DNA of 64,000 nt from Bacillota bacterium. GTDB lineage: Bacteria; Bacillota; Clostridia; Christensenellales; SZUA-584. The translations under genes were made by a program, and so were the position numbers. Where the stretch lies: contig JAEYPO010000030.1 in NCBI GenBank assembly GCA_023410595.1, forward strand, positions 133,198 to 197,197. Direction: 5' to 3'. Positions 27,979 to 36,054 of this stretch are shown piece after piece; within the stretch, counting starts at the first letter, position 1, and each line of letters starts with the position of its first letter. The notes below the pieces were generated by a model. It was not told where the DNA came from and did not search any database. It saw only the letters and a program-made list of their open reading frames with translations.

Positions 27979-28563
27979 ATGCTCAAAAAACTCGCCTTTT
28001 TCATACGCGTTATAACGGTCGCGCCGTTTATGGCGCTCGTAATGCTGCTCGTGCTGTACTTTCGCGATGCTGAGTTTTTTGGCAATACGGCGGATTTTAT
28101 ACTGATGGTACTTTTCCTCGTCGTGCTGCCGCTGCTCGCTTACCCGCTGCAGCCGCTCATAAAGCCTTATAAAGACAAAGGGCGCGACGGCCAGCGCACG
28201 CTCGCCATAATATTCGCCGTCTCGGGATACGTGCTCGGCTGTATATGCGCGGTTGTTTTAGGCGCGACGGGAAACGTGCTTACAATATATGTGTCTTACC
28301 TGCTGTCCGGCGCCTTTGTAATGCTTATCAACAAGCTTCTGCGTTTTAAGGCGAGCGGCCACGCCTGCGGCATAACGGGGCCTTTCGCGCTGCTCGTATA
28401 TTTCGGGCATAACAGCGGATATCTTATAGGATTGCCTGTGCTCGTCGCCGCGTGGCTTTCCAGCCTTTATATGAAGCGCCATACGAATGCGCAGTTTATC
28501 ACGGGCGCTGTCATACCGTTTTGCGTGCTGGGCATGATAATGCTGTTCAAATCCATCGTCTGA
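27979..28563 (+). CDS. PAP2-like membrane phosphatase family protein
   Basis: 194 residues starting at 27979 (MLKKLAFFI). Six membrane segments. The segment KASGHACGITGPFALL matches the SGHxxxxxG part of the PAP2 phosphatase signature, and PFMALVMLLVLYF is typical of these small clostridial members. A second catalytic His is less obvious (YFGHNSGYLIG is a candidate). It follows the DegV gene closely; both have lipid-related roles, so a shared operon is plausible. Confidence 0.75.
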   Translation: MLKKLAFFIRVITVAPFMALVMLLVLYFRDAEFFGNTADFILMVLFLVVLPLLAYPLQPLIKPYKDKGRDGQRTLAIIFAVSGYVLGCICAVVLGATGNVLTIYVSYLLSGAFVMLINKLLRFKASGHACGITGPFALLVYFGHNSGYLIGLPVLVAAWLSSLYMKRHTNAQFITGAVIPFCVLGMIMLFKSIV

Positions 28564-28589
28564 GCCAATACGCTCCCCTTCAAAAGGAA

Positions 28590-28638
28590 GACCCGCCCCT
28601 ACGCAAGGAAGAAGCATCAATTGCGTGTAGGGGCGGTC
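28590..28638. repeat. Inverted repeat of the GTAGGGGCG type
   Basis: GACCCGCCCCTACGCAA pairs with TTGCGTGTAGGGGCGGTC. The right arm continues as GGCGGTC TTTG ACCGCC, a second small hairpin. A related piece (CGTAGGGGCGTCC TGT GGACGCC) is at 39123-39147, so this is a dispersed repeat, not a one-off. Confidence 0.7.
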
Positions 28639-28821
28639 TTTGACCGCCAGATACGGAGTACGCAGGGTATGTTTTTTACACTTCATTCGCTTTGCGCCAC
28701 CTTACTCTGCTCGCAATAGTCGCCTGATACTATCGTTCGGCATTCTCCTTTGCCGTTCAGCTAATGCTAGTCACAAAGCCTGCGGCTCGCTGTGGGGGGA
28801 AGGCTTTATCTTTGTATAAAT

Positions 28822-28847
28822 AAAAGCAGGCGCATGGGCCCGCTTTT
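28822..28847 (-). terminator. Terminator of the ABC operon
   Basis: AAAAGCAGGC and GCCCGCTTTT pair across six bases. On the minus strand the hairpin is followed by TTTTATTTATA, 33 bases after the last ABC gene. Confidence 0.85.
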
Positions 28848-28880
28848 ACAAGGAGAGAAATGAAAATTTGCTGTCTGGCT

Positions 28881-30737
28881 CTATTGCTCTTTTTCACCCA
28901 ATAATTTAAGCGGCTCTTCCCTAAGGTTGCCGCGTATTGCCGCAAACGCTATTAAAAGCGCGACTGGTATTAGAGAGGCGCCCACAAGGTATGTTGGTCC
29001 CGCGCCTTCCGCCGAGATTTCAGCAGAAGCTTCAATGTTATCGTCGACGGTGTTTGCCCAATCGCTGTATGTAGTATCGAACGCCTCCTCCGCGCGCGGC
29101 GCATTCATTGCTCTGACGGCCCAGCCGGTAAGAGCGTTGCTTGCGGCGCCACCCACAACATACGCGGGGATGACTATCACTAGTATTCCCAAGAGCAAAG
29201 ATATAGTGCACAGCGCTTTGCTTAAGCCGAGCGAGCGCTCAATGGCTGTGCGCCTGCGCTGCCTGGTAATGAACAGGTTGCAGAACAGTATTGTCACGAA
29301 CAGCGTCGTCACCGCCCCAACCGTGAACATGAGTATCGCCATGTTTTTCATCTCGTCAAGCCCGGCTTTTATATTTGAATAGCCCCTGTCGTAAAACTTT
29401 ATCTCCAAATCGTCCACGCCTTGTGCTTCCCACGCCGCCATGAATTTGTCTATCGTGCCGTTGGGTATCTGGAACGAGGTGGAGTGTCCCTCCATATAAG
29501 GACTAGCTGACGCAATATTGTTTTCGTCGCTGCTTTTTACAGACGCCGACGGTATGATAACGGCGTTCCCTCCCAGCGTATACGGCGAATATTCGTACGC
29601 CGCAGCGGCGTCGTATATGCCGACTATACTGTAAACGTCGTTTGCAAACACGGAATAAGCTTCACCCTTGGCATTGAGAGCGAGCCACCCGCTGCCGCAT
29701 TCCCCGTCCGGGGAAAAATACAGGCTGGACGGGGCGCCGTAATCCGCATATATAAGCGGGAGACGCAGCTTAGAGCCTACAGTAAGACCGTTCTCTTCCG
29801 CAAAGCATCTGGATACGAGGCAGACATACTCGCCGCTCGCATACTCTTCGTCTGTTATATCCCGCCCTTCTATCACCCGCGCATCGCCATTGAAGAACTG
29901 CATGAGCAGCTTTGTGAAGTTTGTCGGTATGACGGGAATAGTGTGCCAGATGGACTCTTTACAGAAGCTTATAAATTCGCTCCAGACCTTGCCTTTTGGC
30001 GTATCATAAAAACCGTTTGTCACTTCGTCCCACGGGATTTGCGTATCTATGGCGCTTTCAACATTTTTCCCGTCCTTAGACCTCTGCGATATTGAGATGC
30101 CCCATGGAGTATATTCGCAGTACTTTTCGGATCCTTTATGCGCTTTCCCTTCCGTCAGGCCGACGATATATTTTTTACCCGCATAAAGCTTATACGTCTT
30201 TTCCTCGTAATGGTTGCAGAACATGATATGGAAGTCGACGAACATCTGACGGCCCATCAATACCTTCGTTATCGTCGCGGGTACAGGATCGCCCGTTTCG
30301 CAGTCGTTCTCGGGCTGTATTTCAACTATAAGGTTGCCGTCCATTATCGCTCCGGCAATAGCAGGGTCTGAAACTACGTTGTAACTTGGGTCGTACGCGC
30401 AGTAATACAAGCGCTTTTCGGGCTTACGAATATAATTCGCTCCCGGAAAGTCGAGCACGGATATGGGAACGGGATCTCCCTGCCGCGGATTAGCATAGTA
30501 GATATATTCTTTAAGCTCGGCGTCCCATCTGCCCCACGTCTCCATCGACGTCGCTTTCTGCTCCACCGTGCCTATAGTCACAAATATGCTTTCAAGGCGC
30601 CGCATGTTTTCATTCGCTATAGACCAAAGGCTGAAGCCGAGCATTAGAAAGGTTACGGTGAGTATGAGCAGCACGAAAAAGAAGAGCGTCTTGATTGGCG
30701 TTCGTACGAGCTGTTTTATGCTGCTTATAACGACCAT
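28881..30737 (-). CDS. FtsX-like ABC permease
   Basis: 618 residues. An N-terminal helix (LFFFVLLILTVTFLMLGFSLW) is followed by a large extracellular region (about 40-450). Three helices near the C-terminus, with AILMFTVGAVTTLFVTILFC and RRTAIERSLGLSKALC, fit the FtsX/MacB permease domain. Third gene of a permease-ATPase-permease operon; 16 bases separate it from the ATPase. Systems of this kind export peptides or drugs or act as mechanotransmitters; which applies here is unknown. Confidence 0.88.
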   Translation of the reverse strand: MVVISSIKQLVRTPIKTLFFFVLLILTVTFLMLGFSLWSIANENMRRLESIFVTIGTVEQKATSMETWGRWDAELKEYIYYANPRQGDPVPISVLDFPGANYIRKPEKRLYYCAYDPSYNVVSDPAIAGAIMDGNLIVEIQPENDCETGDPVPATITKVLMGRQMFVDFHIMFCNHYEEKTYKLYAGKKYIVGLTEGKAHKGSEKYCEYTPWGISISQRSKDGKNVESAIDTQIPWDEVTNGFYDTPKGKVWSEFISFCKESIWHTIPVIPTNFTKLLMQFFNGDARVIEGRDITDEEYASGEYVCLVSRCFAEENGLTVGSKLRLPLIYADYGAPSSLYFSPDGECGSGWLALNAKGEAYSVFANDVYSIVGIYDAAAAYEYSPYTLGGNAVIIPSASVKSSDENNIASASPYMEGHSTSFQIPNGTIDKFMAAWEAQGVDDLEIKFYDRGYSNIKAGLDEMKNMAILMFTVGAVTTLFVTILFCNLFITRQRRRTAIERSLGLSKALCTISLLLGILVIVIPAYVVGGAASNALTGWAVRAMNAPRAEEAFDTTYSDWANTVDDNIEASAEISAEGAGPTYLVGASLIPVALLIAFAAIRGNLREEPLKLLGEKEQ

Positions 30738-30753
30738 ACAGGCCCTCCTTTCT

Positions 30754-31419
30754 CTATTGCATTACTCCGTCACTCAATACAACGACTTTGTCCGCCTCGG
30801 AATACACATACTCGTTGTGCGTTACGACTATTGCCGAAAGCGAGCGCTCGTGCGCGAGTTTCTTTATCAGCTCCACCACCATCTTTTCGTTTGCGGAATC
30901 CAGGTTGCCGGTCGGCTCGTCCGCCAACAGCAGCCTTCCGCCCACGCCTATTGCCCTTGCTATAGCCACGCGCTGCTGCTCGCCTCCGCTGAGCATCTGT
31001 GGGAACTTGCGGTGCATTTCTTCGCCGATGCCTACTTCGCACAGCAGCTTTGCCGCCGCAGCCGCAGCTTCGCGCCGCTTCCTGCCTTGCAGTTCCATTG
31101 GATACATGATATTCTCCAGTGCGGTAAGCAGCGGGAACAGGTTGTACGATTGGTAGATTACCGAAGCGGTGTCGCGCCTGTAACGGTTGCGGTCTATGGC
31201 TTTAAGGCTTTTGCCGTTATAGAATATATCTCCCTGCGTGGGAACGTCGAGGCCCGCGAGCAGCGAGAGAAACGTGCTCTTTCCGCTGCCCGAGCGTCCG
31301 GTTATGGCGTAGAAGCTTCCCTCCTCAAAAGAACAGCTTACGTGCTTTAACGCCTCCACACGCTGGTACCTGCTCATATACGTATAGCTTACATCCTCGG
31401 CGGCAAGAATCGTACTCAT
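30754..31419 (-). CDS. MacB/LolD-type ABC ATPase
   Basis: 221 residues, the standard size. Walker A GRSGSGKS, Q loop VIYQSYNLF, signature LSGGEQQR, Walker B LLLADEPTGNLD and the switch His in VVTHNEYV are all intact. The A/EPTGNLD motif marks the LolD/MacB branch. It lies between two FtsX-type permeases, which would form a heterodimer. Confidence 0.95.
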   Translation of the reverse strand: MSTILAAEDVSYTYMSRYQRVEALKHVSCSFEEGSFYAITGRSGSGKSTFLSLLAGLDVPTQGDIFYNGKSLKAIDRNRYRRDTASVIYQSYNLFPLLTALENIMYPMELQGRKRREAAAAAAKLLCEVGIGEEMHRKFPQMLSGGEQQRVAIARAIGVGGRLLLADEPTGNLDSANEKMVVELIKKLAHERSLSAIVVTHNEYVYSEADKVVVLSDGVMQ

Positions 31420-31428
31420 ACAGCCTCC

Positions 31429-32646
31429 TTATACTTCCACTTTAACCAGCCCCGACATGGCCGTCCGTCTGCTTATTTTAAAAGCCGCGCCGGTAATGCC
31501 AAGCATGAAGCTTGCTATAAACAGCAGCGCTATAGGCAGCGCTCTTAAGTCCGTAAAGCCCGTAAATATTGCTGAGCAGCACGTCCCGAGCACGGCGCCG
31601 GCTAATCCGAGAGCCGCGAATTCCAAAAACATTATCGCGATACAGGCCGTCCGGCTTGTTCCCAAAGTGCGCATGATAACTATATCAGCCCGCCTGCTTT
31701 GCATCAGAAGGTACGACACGGCGTATCCGGTAAGCGCTATAACGGCAAAAACTACGGGGGCAAACGCGTAAAGCAGCGTAAGGCTGTTTTTTAAACGCGT
31801 CACCGTTTTTATGAACGTCTCGTCCTGCACTCTGAGCGCCATTCCGGAAACCGAATGCTCGGAAAGCGGATCGACGGGCAGCAAATAGCTTTTTTTCATA
31901 GCCGCCTTGAACGCGTTTAGGTTCATAGGGTCAGAAACAGTAAACCTTGCGGAGTCGTAATAAAAGCTCGCGCCCGCCTCTTGGTGCTTTCCCCTCGCCC
32001 ATTCTACGGGGCAGAGGATATCCATGGCGCTCAAGTCTTCCCCCGACGAGGAAGATATGCTGCCCACGATAAGCAGGCTGCACGACCCTAAGGGTACGTA
32101 TATGAACGTTTCGGTCGACGAGTCGTAGAGATAGCCATAGAGGTTGATGGCAATGGTATCGCCGACAGCAAGATCGTTTTTTTGCATGAAAATATCGCCC
32201 GCAAGACACAGTGCATCTCTTCCATTAAGAAACCCTATATCGACCGTGCTTTTCAGCTTAATATTTTTGTCTTTATAGTTTGGGACGGCTTTTATATCGT
32301 TGACGCCGCGTATTTCTATGTAAGCACCCTTCTCGTCCGGCATAGAGGAGAAATTTGCGGCCATCCGCGTGGAATAGTAAAGGTCCTTCGCAAAACCCGA
32401 ATTTCTGATTTTACCAATCGTCTGTTCGCTTATTATGAGTCCTACGACCTGAGAGCCGTTAGGGTTCTCTATGCGCGCGGTGACGGACAGCTCTCGCGGC
32501 AGGTTATCATACCGGCTTTGATTCGTTACTATACCGCCCGCGTATATAAATACAAAAAAGACGACAAGCAAAGAGATAAGCACAACCAGTATGCTTTTTT
32601 GCTTGTGCCGCTTTATATTCAGCAGAGCGGTATTAAAGCAGAACAT
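31429..32646 (-). CDS. FtsX-like ABC permease
   Basis: 405 residues. The N-terminal helix (KSILVVLISLLVVFFVFIYA) is followed by an extracellular domain (about 45-280) and three C-terminal helices with SYLLMQSRRADIVIMRTLG and AGLALGTCC-like glycine patterns. This is the MacB permease layout. First gene of the operon; its 618-residue partner has the larger outer domain. Confidence 0.9.
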   Translation of the reverse strand: MFCFNTALLNIKRHKQKSILVVLISLLVVFFVFIYAGGIVTNQSRYDNLPRELSVTARIENPNGSQVVGLIISEQTIGKIRNSGFAKDLYYSTRMAANFSSMPDEKGAYIEIRGVNDIKAVPNYKDKNIKLKSTVDIGFLNGRDALCLAGDIFMQKNDLAVGDTIAINLYGYLYDSSTETFIYVPLGSCSLLIVGSISSSSGEDLSAMDILCPVEWARGKHQEAGASFYYDSARFTVSDPMNLNAFKAAMKKSYLLPVDPLSEHSVSGMALRVQDETFIKTVTRLKNSLTLLYAFAPVVFAVIALTGYAVSYLLMQSRRADIVIMRTLGTSRTACIAIMFLEFAALGLAGAVLGTCCSAIFTGFTDLRALPIALLFIASFMLGITGAAFKISRRTAMSGLVKVEV

Positions 32647-32686
32647 CGCTTTCGCCTTCCGAATTTATCTTATTGCCGTGCTTTTT

Positions 32687-32724
32687 ACCACATCAAGTCT
32701 CACGACTTGACAGGGGCCGATATA
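32687..32724 (+). repeat. Hairpin repeat, copy B1
   Basis: ACATCAAGTC, loop TCAC, GACTTGACAGGGG, then CCGATATA. The core AAGTC-TCAC-GACTT and the tail match copies at 17664, 57969 and 61204. The left CCCC arm is degenerate (CCAC). Confidence 0.75.
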
Positions 32725-32764
32725 CCACTCCAAAAGCCTTATGACTTTTTGGGAGCCACATATA
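32725..32764 (+). repeat. Hairpin repeat, variant copy B2
   Basis: Directly after copy B1: CCACTCCAAAAGCC, loop TTAT, GACTTTTTGGGAG, then CCACATATA. The outer arms CTCCAAAA and TTTTTGGGAG extend the stem. The loop and tail differ from the other copies, so I treat it as a variant. Confidence 0.65.
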
Positions 32765-33031
32765 AATAGCGCCCGGGTGCCTGCGCTTTTCTGTTGATTT
32801 TGTGTCATGGGAGGTATCACACAAAAACGCTTTGCCTCTGCGGGAAAGCTGGAGCATATAGAAAAGCACACAGATCGGCTAACATTACATTACCAATACA
32901 GGCTTAAGTGTACAAGACGACGAAATTAAGATATTACTGCACTTATTTGACCGGCCTTTTGTGCTCGCAATAACAGTAGTACATTTTTAATATCTATTAT
33001 TTAATATGCTTATTATCCGCGCTGAGAGTAA

Positions 33032-33121
33032 AAGCTTGGTTGGATGAAAAACGGCATATATGCCGTGTTGAATGCCGATATTATAATATAAAACGGCATC
33101 AATCAGACATCCAACCGGCTT
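33032..33121. repeat. 90-nt nested hairpin before the tRNA promoter
   Basis: The outer arms GGTTGGATG (33038-33046) and CATCCAACC (33108-33116) pair, with further pairing of AAGC and GCTT outside. Inside, ACGGCATATATGCCGT forms its own palindrome and GAATGCCG pairs with CGGCATC. The right arm touches the -35 box of the tRNA promoter. This could be a small transposon-like repeat or a structured RNA. Confidence 0.6.
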
Positions 33122-33149
33122 GACGGAAACGCTTTAAATTTGCTATACT
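33120..33149 (+). promoter_or_regulatory. tRNA-Ser promoter
   Basis: TTGACG (33120-33125) and TATACT (33144-33149) are separated by 18 bases. The tRNA starts 12 bases after the -10 box. Confidence 0.75.
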
Positions 33150-33160
33150 GTCAATGCTTT

Positions 33161-33248
33161 GGAGAGATGTCTGAGCGGTTGAAAGTGCCGGTCTTGAAAA
33201 CCGGTGTTGCGCAAGCAACCGTGGGTTCGAATCCCACTCTCTCCGCCA
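33161..33248 (+). tRNA. tRNA-Ser (anticodon UGA)
   Basis: The 88-nt cloverleaf starts with the acceptor strand GGAGAGA, which pairs with TCTCTCC (33238-33244). The anticodon stem CCGGT/ACCGG encloses CTTGAAA, so the anticodon is TGA (33195-33197). The long variable arm (GTTGC-GCAA-GCAAC) marks a serine tRNA, and the T-arm is GTGGG-TTCGAAT-CCCAC. The discriminator is G and CCA (33246-33248) is encoded. Its last 16 bases recur in the repeats downstream. Confidence 0.98.
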
Positions 33249-33976
33249 TTAAAAGCCGATGCCCTTTCGGGCATTGGCTTTTAATTTTAAGAGTGGGATT
33301 CGAAGCGAGCGTAATAAAATGAGCCAGTGGCTCATTTTTAGCGAGACGGGTTCCACGGTACTACAAAGATCAAAAAAACAACCGGCACGGACGAAGAGCA
33401 GGACGTTAACTGTTCCCACTCTCTCCGGGAAAATACCGTTGCCCAATAAGGGCGGCGGTATTTTATTTCTAAGAGTGGGATTCGAAGCGAGCATAAGAAA
33501 TGAGCCTGTGGCTCATTTCTAGCGAGACGGGTTCCATGGTATTACAAAGTTTGAAATAATAAACTGCACGGGCAGGAAGTTGCGAAAAGCAGAAGACCCA
33601 CTCTCTCCGCCATAAAATACCGTTGCCCAATAAGGGCGGCGGCATTTTATTTCTAAGAGTGGGATTCGAAGCGAGCGTTAAGAAAATGAGCCAGTGGCTC
33701 ATTTTTAGCGAGACGGGTTCCACGGTATTGCAAAAATCAAAAAATAAACGGTACGGACGAAGAGCAGGACGTTAACTGTTCCCACTCTCTCCGGGAAAAT
33801 ACCGTTACCCAATAAGGACGGCGATATTTTATTTCTAAGAGTGGGATTCGAAGCGAGCGTAATAAAATGAGCTAGTGGCTCATTTTAGCGAGACGGGTTC
33901 CACGGTACTACAAAGATCAAAAAAATAAACGGCACGGGCAGGGAGGTATGAAAAGCAGAACCACTCTCTCCGCCAT
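33233..33976 (+). repeat. Four tandem ~182-bp units derived from the tRNA 3' end
   Basis: The string CCCACTCTCTCCG starts at 33233 (in the tRNA), 33415, 33597 and 33781, and once more, lacking its first C, at 33961. Unit lengths are 182, 182, 184 and about 180. Each unit holds, in order: a terminator-like hairpin, GAGTGGGATTCGAA (inverse complement of the tRNA T-arm 3' side) at 33291, 33473, 33657 and 33839, a palindrome AAAATGAGCCA/TGGCTCATTTT, AGCGAGACGGGTTCCA, and a spacer. Borders alternate between CTCTCCGCCA and CTCTCCGGGA. Units 1 and 3 share the spacer ending GACGTTAACTGTT; units 2 and 4 share one ending in AAAGCAGAA. Short frames inside repeat with the array and are not genes. Confidence 0.92.
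33248..33288 (+). terminator. tRNA terminator
   Basis: AAAAGCCGATGCCC pairs with GGGCATTGGCTTTT across TTTC, followed by AATTTT. It lies at once after the CCA and is also the start of the first tandem unit. The later units carry a different hairpin here (AAAATACCG...CGGTATTTT). Confidence 0.9.
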
Positions 33977-34196
33977 TTTCCTATTACATATGAAGCCGAG
34001 CACCATATGTTTGTGCCGACATGGACTATTTACTATGAACAGGAGGACGGATATTAGCGGCGTATACATCGGTGCTTGCAATCAATGCATTAAACTGTTC
34101 AAGCATTGACCTTGCTTTCCGTCCGTCTGCGGAGTAAGTATTAAGTCAGTTATTAGCTCATAAGCTCTTAAAAAAATGTCATGCCGACATAATAAT
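33977..34196. other. Region after the tandem array, no gene seen
   Basis: AT-rich sequence between the array and the amidohydrolase stop codon. A 24-codon frame (MNRRTDISGVYIGACNQ..., from about 34036) follows AACAGGAGG-like bases, but I cannot support it. No recombinase gene or fragment is recognisable. Confidence 0.4.
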
Positions 34197-35810
34197 TTAA
34201 GTTAACGCTTTTCTTGTTATGACTCTGCCTGCGCCCTTAAGCAGCGAATCGTCGGCGACGCCGTTCTTTACGACATGGAGGCCATTTATAAAAACGTGGC
34301 ATATGCCTTGAGGGCGTGCAAGGGGATCACTGCCCGCGCCTGCGACGGCGGGGTCGAATACGGTCACGTCGGCGGCGAGACCTTTCTTAATGTAGCCACG
34401 GCCAGGTATGCCGAAACGGTCGGCCACAGCTCCCGACATCTTGCGCACCACCTTCTCAAGAGGAATGTTTTTATCGCGCGAGAGCGCTAAAAATTTAGGG
34501 AAGCACGAATACGCGGCCGCGTTCTGCACGCCTTTTTCCTCTATCCACGCGTCCGTCATATAGAGCGACGCCTCGTGCTTCGCGAGCTTTTCTATCAAAG
34601 TATCGCTGTAATAGCGGTAAAGGTTGACGCGTCCCGTGCCGCCGCTCATTTCCACTACCTTTATGTAAGCGTCGAGTTCGCTCGTCTTCTGCTCCGCCGC
34701 TATCTCGCTTATGCGTTTGCCGCAGATGTCTTCGCTTTCCTCGCCCGCCCAAGCTACCTGCATATCTGAAAAGTCGAACCCGAGCGCTTGCTTCGTTACG
34801 CCTATTTCAAACGCGAGCCTTGCCCTGATAATCGGACGCCTCCGCTTTTCAGAAGGCAGCGAAAGATACCAGCTGGGGAGTACGACAGTTATCACCGACA
34901 CGCCAAATGTCATGGAATATATATCAAAAGCGATATCGACGCCCTGCGCCCTCGCCTTGCTTATCAGCTCTAAGCACTTGTCCGCCGTCTTCCATGTGGC
35001 GGCGCCCACGAATATGAGATGGGAATACTGCAGCTTTACACCGGTGCGGCGCGCTATGTCTATCATCTCTTTCAGCGCGCGTATGTTATGCGCTTCGCCG
35101 CCTATAGACGGACTGTAAGACGTGGACGCCGCGGAAAGCGCCCGCGCGTGCACGGTTAGTATTCCGCCGCGCTTTGCGGTGAGCCTTGCCGCCTCCTCAA
35201 GCTCGGCCGTGGACGAATACCGCTCGGGTTCGTACATCAAGCCAAACGACAGCCCGAATACTCCTTCGTCAAACGACTGCTCTATTTTCGCGTTTCTCTT
35301 CGCCGTTTCCTTTTCACTAAGCGGCCGGTTCTCATAGCCCGCGAGCCCTAAACGTATCGTGCCGTGGCCCTGCAGCGGTATTATATTGAGGGGCGCGCGT
35401 TTTGCCGCCTCGGCACGCCATCCGGAGAACGACGAGTAATCGCCGGGTATTTCGTCCATTTTGAATATGCCGCTGCCCATCAGAGCAAGGTGCGGCGTAC
35501 CCGCTTCAAATCCGAACGGGGACGTGCCGCAGTTTCCCGTGACCTGTGAAGTTATCCCCTGCTCCGCGAACGTCCTGAAATAGGGCACGGGGTCCTTTCG
35601 GACCGCGAACCAGTCGTTATGCGAATGTGCGTCTATAAAGCCGGGCGCGATTACCTTCCCGGCGCAGTCAATTTCCGCGCAGTCAAGGCGCTCGTTTATT
35701 TCACCTTTAAGTATATCGCGTATGACGCCGCCCGCGACGACTATCGAGCCGATATACGGGGCGTTGCCAGTGCCGTCGATCACGGTGCCGTTTTTCAGCA
35801 GAACGTTCAT
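34197..35810 (-). CDS. D-aminoacylase-like amidohydrolase
   Basis: 537 residues, from the ATG at 35810 after TTGGAGG. It has the amidohydrolase metal motif in GFIDAHSHND, then the family-specific TGNCGTSPFGF, GLMYEPERYSS, and a C-terminal GRVITRK. These match N-acyl-D-amino-acid deacylases (D-aminoacylase branch), which hydrolyse N-acyl groups from D-amino acids in the cytoplasm. The exact substrate is not determined; dihydroorotase-like relatives exist. It stands alone, with no transport or racemase gene next to it. Confidence 0.88.
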   Translation of the reverse strand: MNVLLKNGTVIDGTGNAPYIGSIVVAGGVIRDILKGEINERLDCAEIDCAGKVIAPGFIDAHSHNDWFAVRKDPVPYFRTFAEQGITSQVTGNCGTSPFGFEAGTPHLALMGSGIFKMDEIPGDYSSFSGWRAEAAKRAPLNIIPLQGHGTIRLGLAGYENRPLSEKETAKRNAKIEQSFDEGVFGLSFGLMYEPERYSSTAELEEAARLTAKRGGILTVHARALSAASTSYSPSIGGEAHNIRALKEMIDIARRTGVKLQYSHLIFVGAATWKTADKCLELISKARAQGVDIAFDIYSMTFGVSVITVVLPSWYLSLPSEKRRRPIIRARLAFEIGVTKQALGFDFSDMQVAWAGEESEDICGKRISEIAAEQKTSELDAYIKVVEMSGGTGRVNLYRYYSDTLIEKLAKHEASLYMTDAWIEEKGVQNAAAYSCFPKFLALSRDKNIPLEKVVRKMSGAVADRFGIPGRGYIKKGLAADVTVFDPAVAGAGSDPLARPQGICHVFINGLHVVKNGVADDSLLKGAGRVITRKALT

Positions 35811-36054
35811 GGATACCTCCAACGTATGAAATTATCGCGTTTTGCTCGGCGCGGATGAAAAAAGCGCATGGACAGTTGATGAACGGGATGCGGAATATTA
35901 TCGCTTACAGTTTATCACATGGACAGGGAATATCAAGAGGCTCTAAAACCTTACCATGGCCGCACGGCATATATAACAATGACGAGCACCATAATAAAAG
36001 CCGGTATGAAGAACGAGAGGGGATAAACAAATACCGCTGTACTGTGCTTATAAG

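Larger units (their letters stand above)
28564..28880. other. Intergenic region, repeats and terminator, no gene
   Basis: This 317-bp stretch holds a large inverted repeat (28590-28638) and a terminator (28822-28847). I see no credible gene; short frames have neither ribosome sites nor recognisable content. Confidence 0.6.
32647..33119. other. Intergenic region with hairpin repeats, no gene
   Basis: Between the ABC operon and the tRNA promoter lie two adjacent copies of the hairpin repeat (32687-32764) and a long folded repeat (33032-33121). A 40-codon frame at about 32808-32930 (MGGITQKRFASAGKL...) has a weak context and no recognisable features; I do not call it. Confidence 0.55.

Noticed and set aside
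32808..32930. 40-codon frame MGGITQKRFASAGK...
   Set aside because: Only a weak ribosome site, no features and adjacent repeats; insufficient evidence.
33249..33723. Short open frames within the tRNA-linked array on both strands
   Set aside because: They repeat with the 182-bp unit, lack ribosome sites and encode the repeat hairpins; they are by-products of the array.
33233..33976. CRISPR array
   Set aside because: The units are long (182 bp) and nearly identical over most of their length, with no short direct repeat separated by unique spacers and no cas genes.
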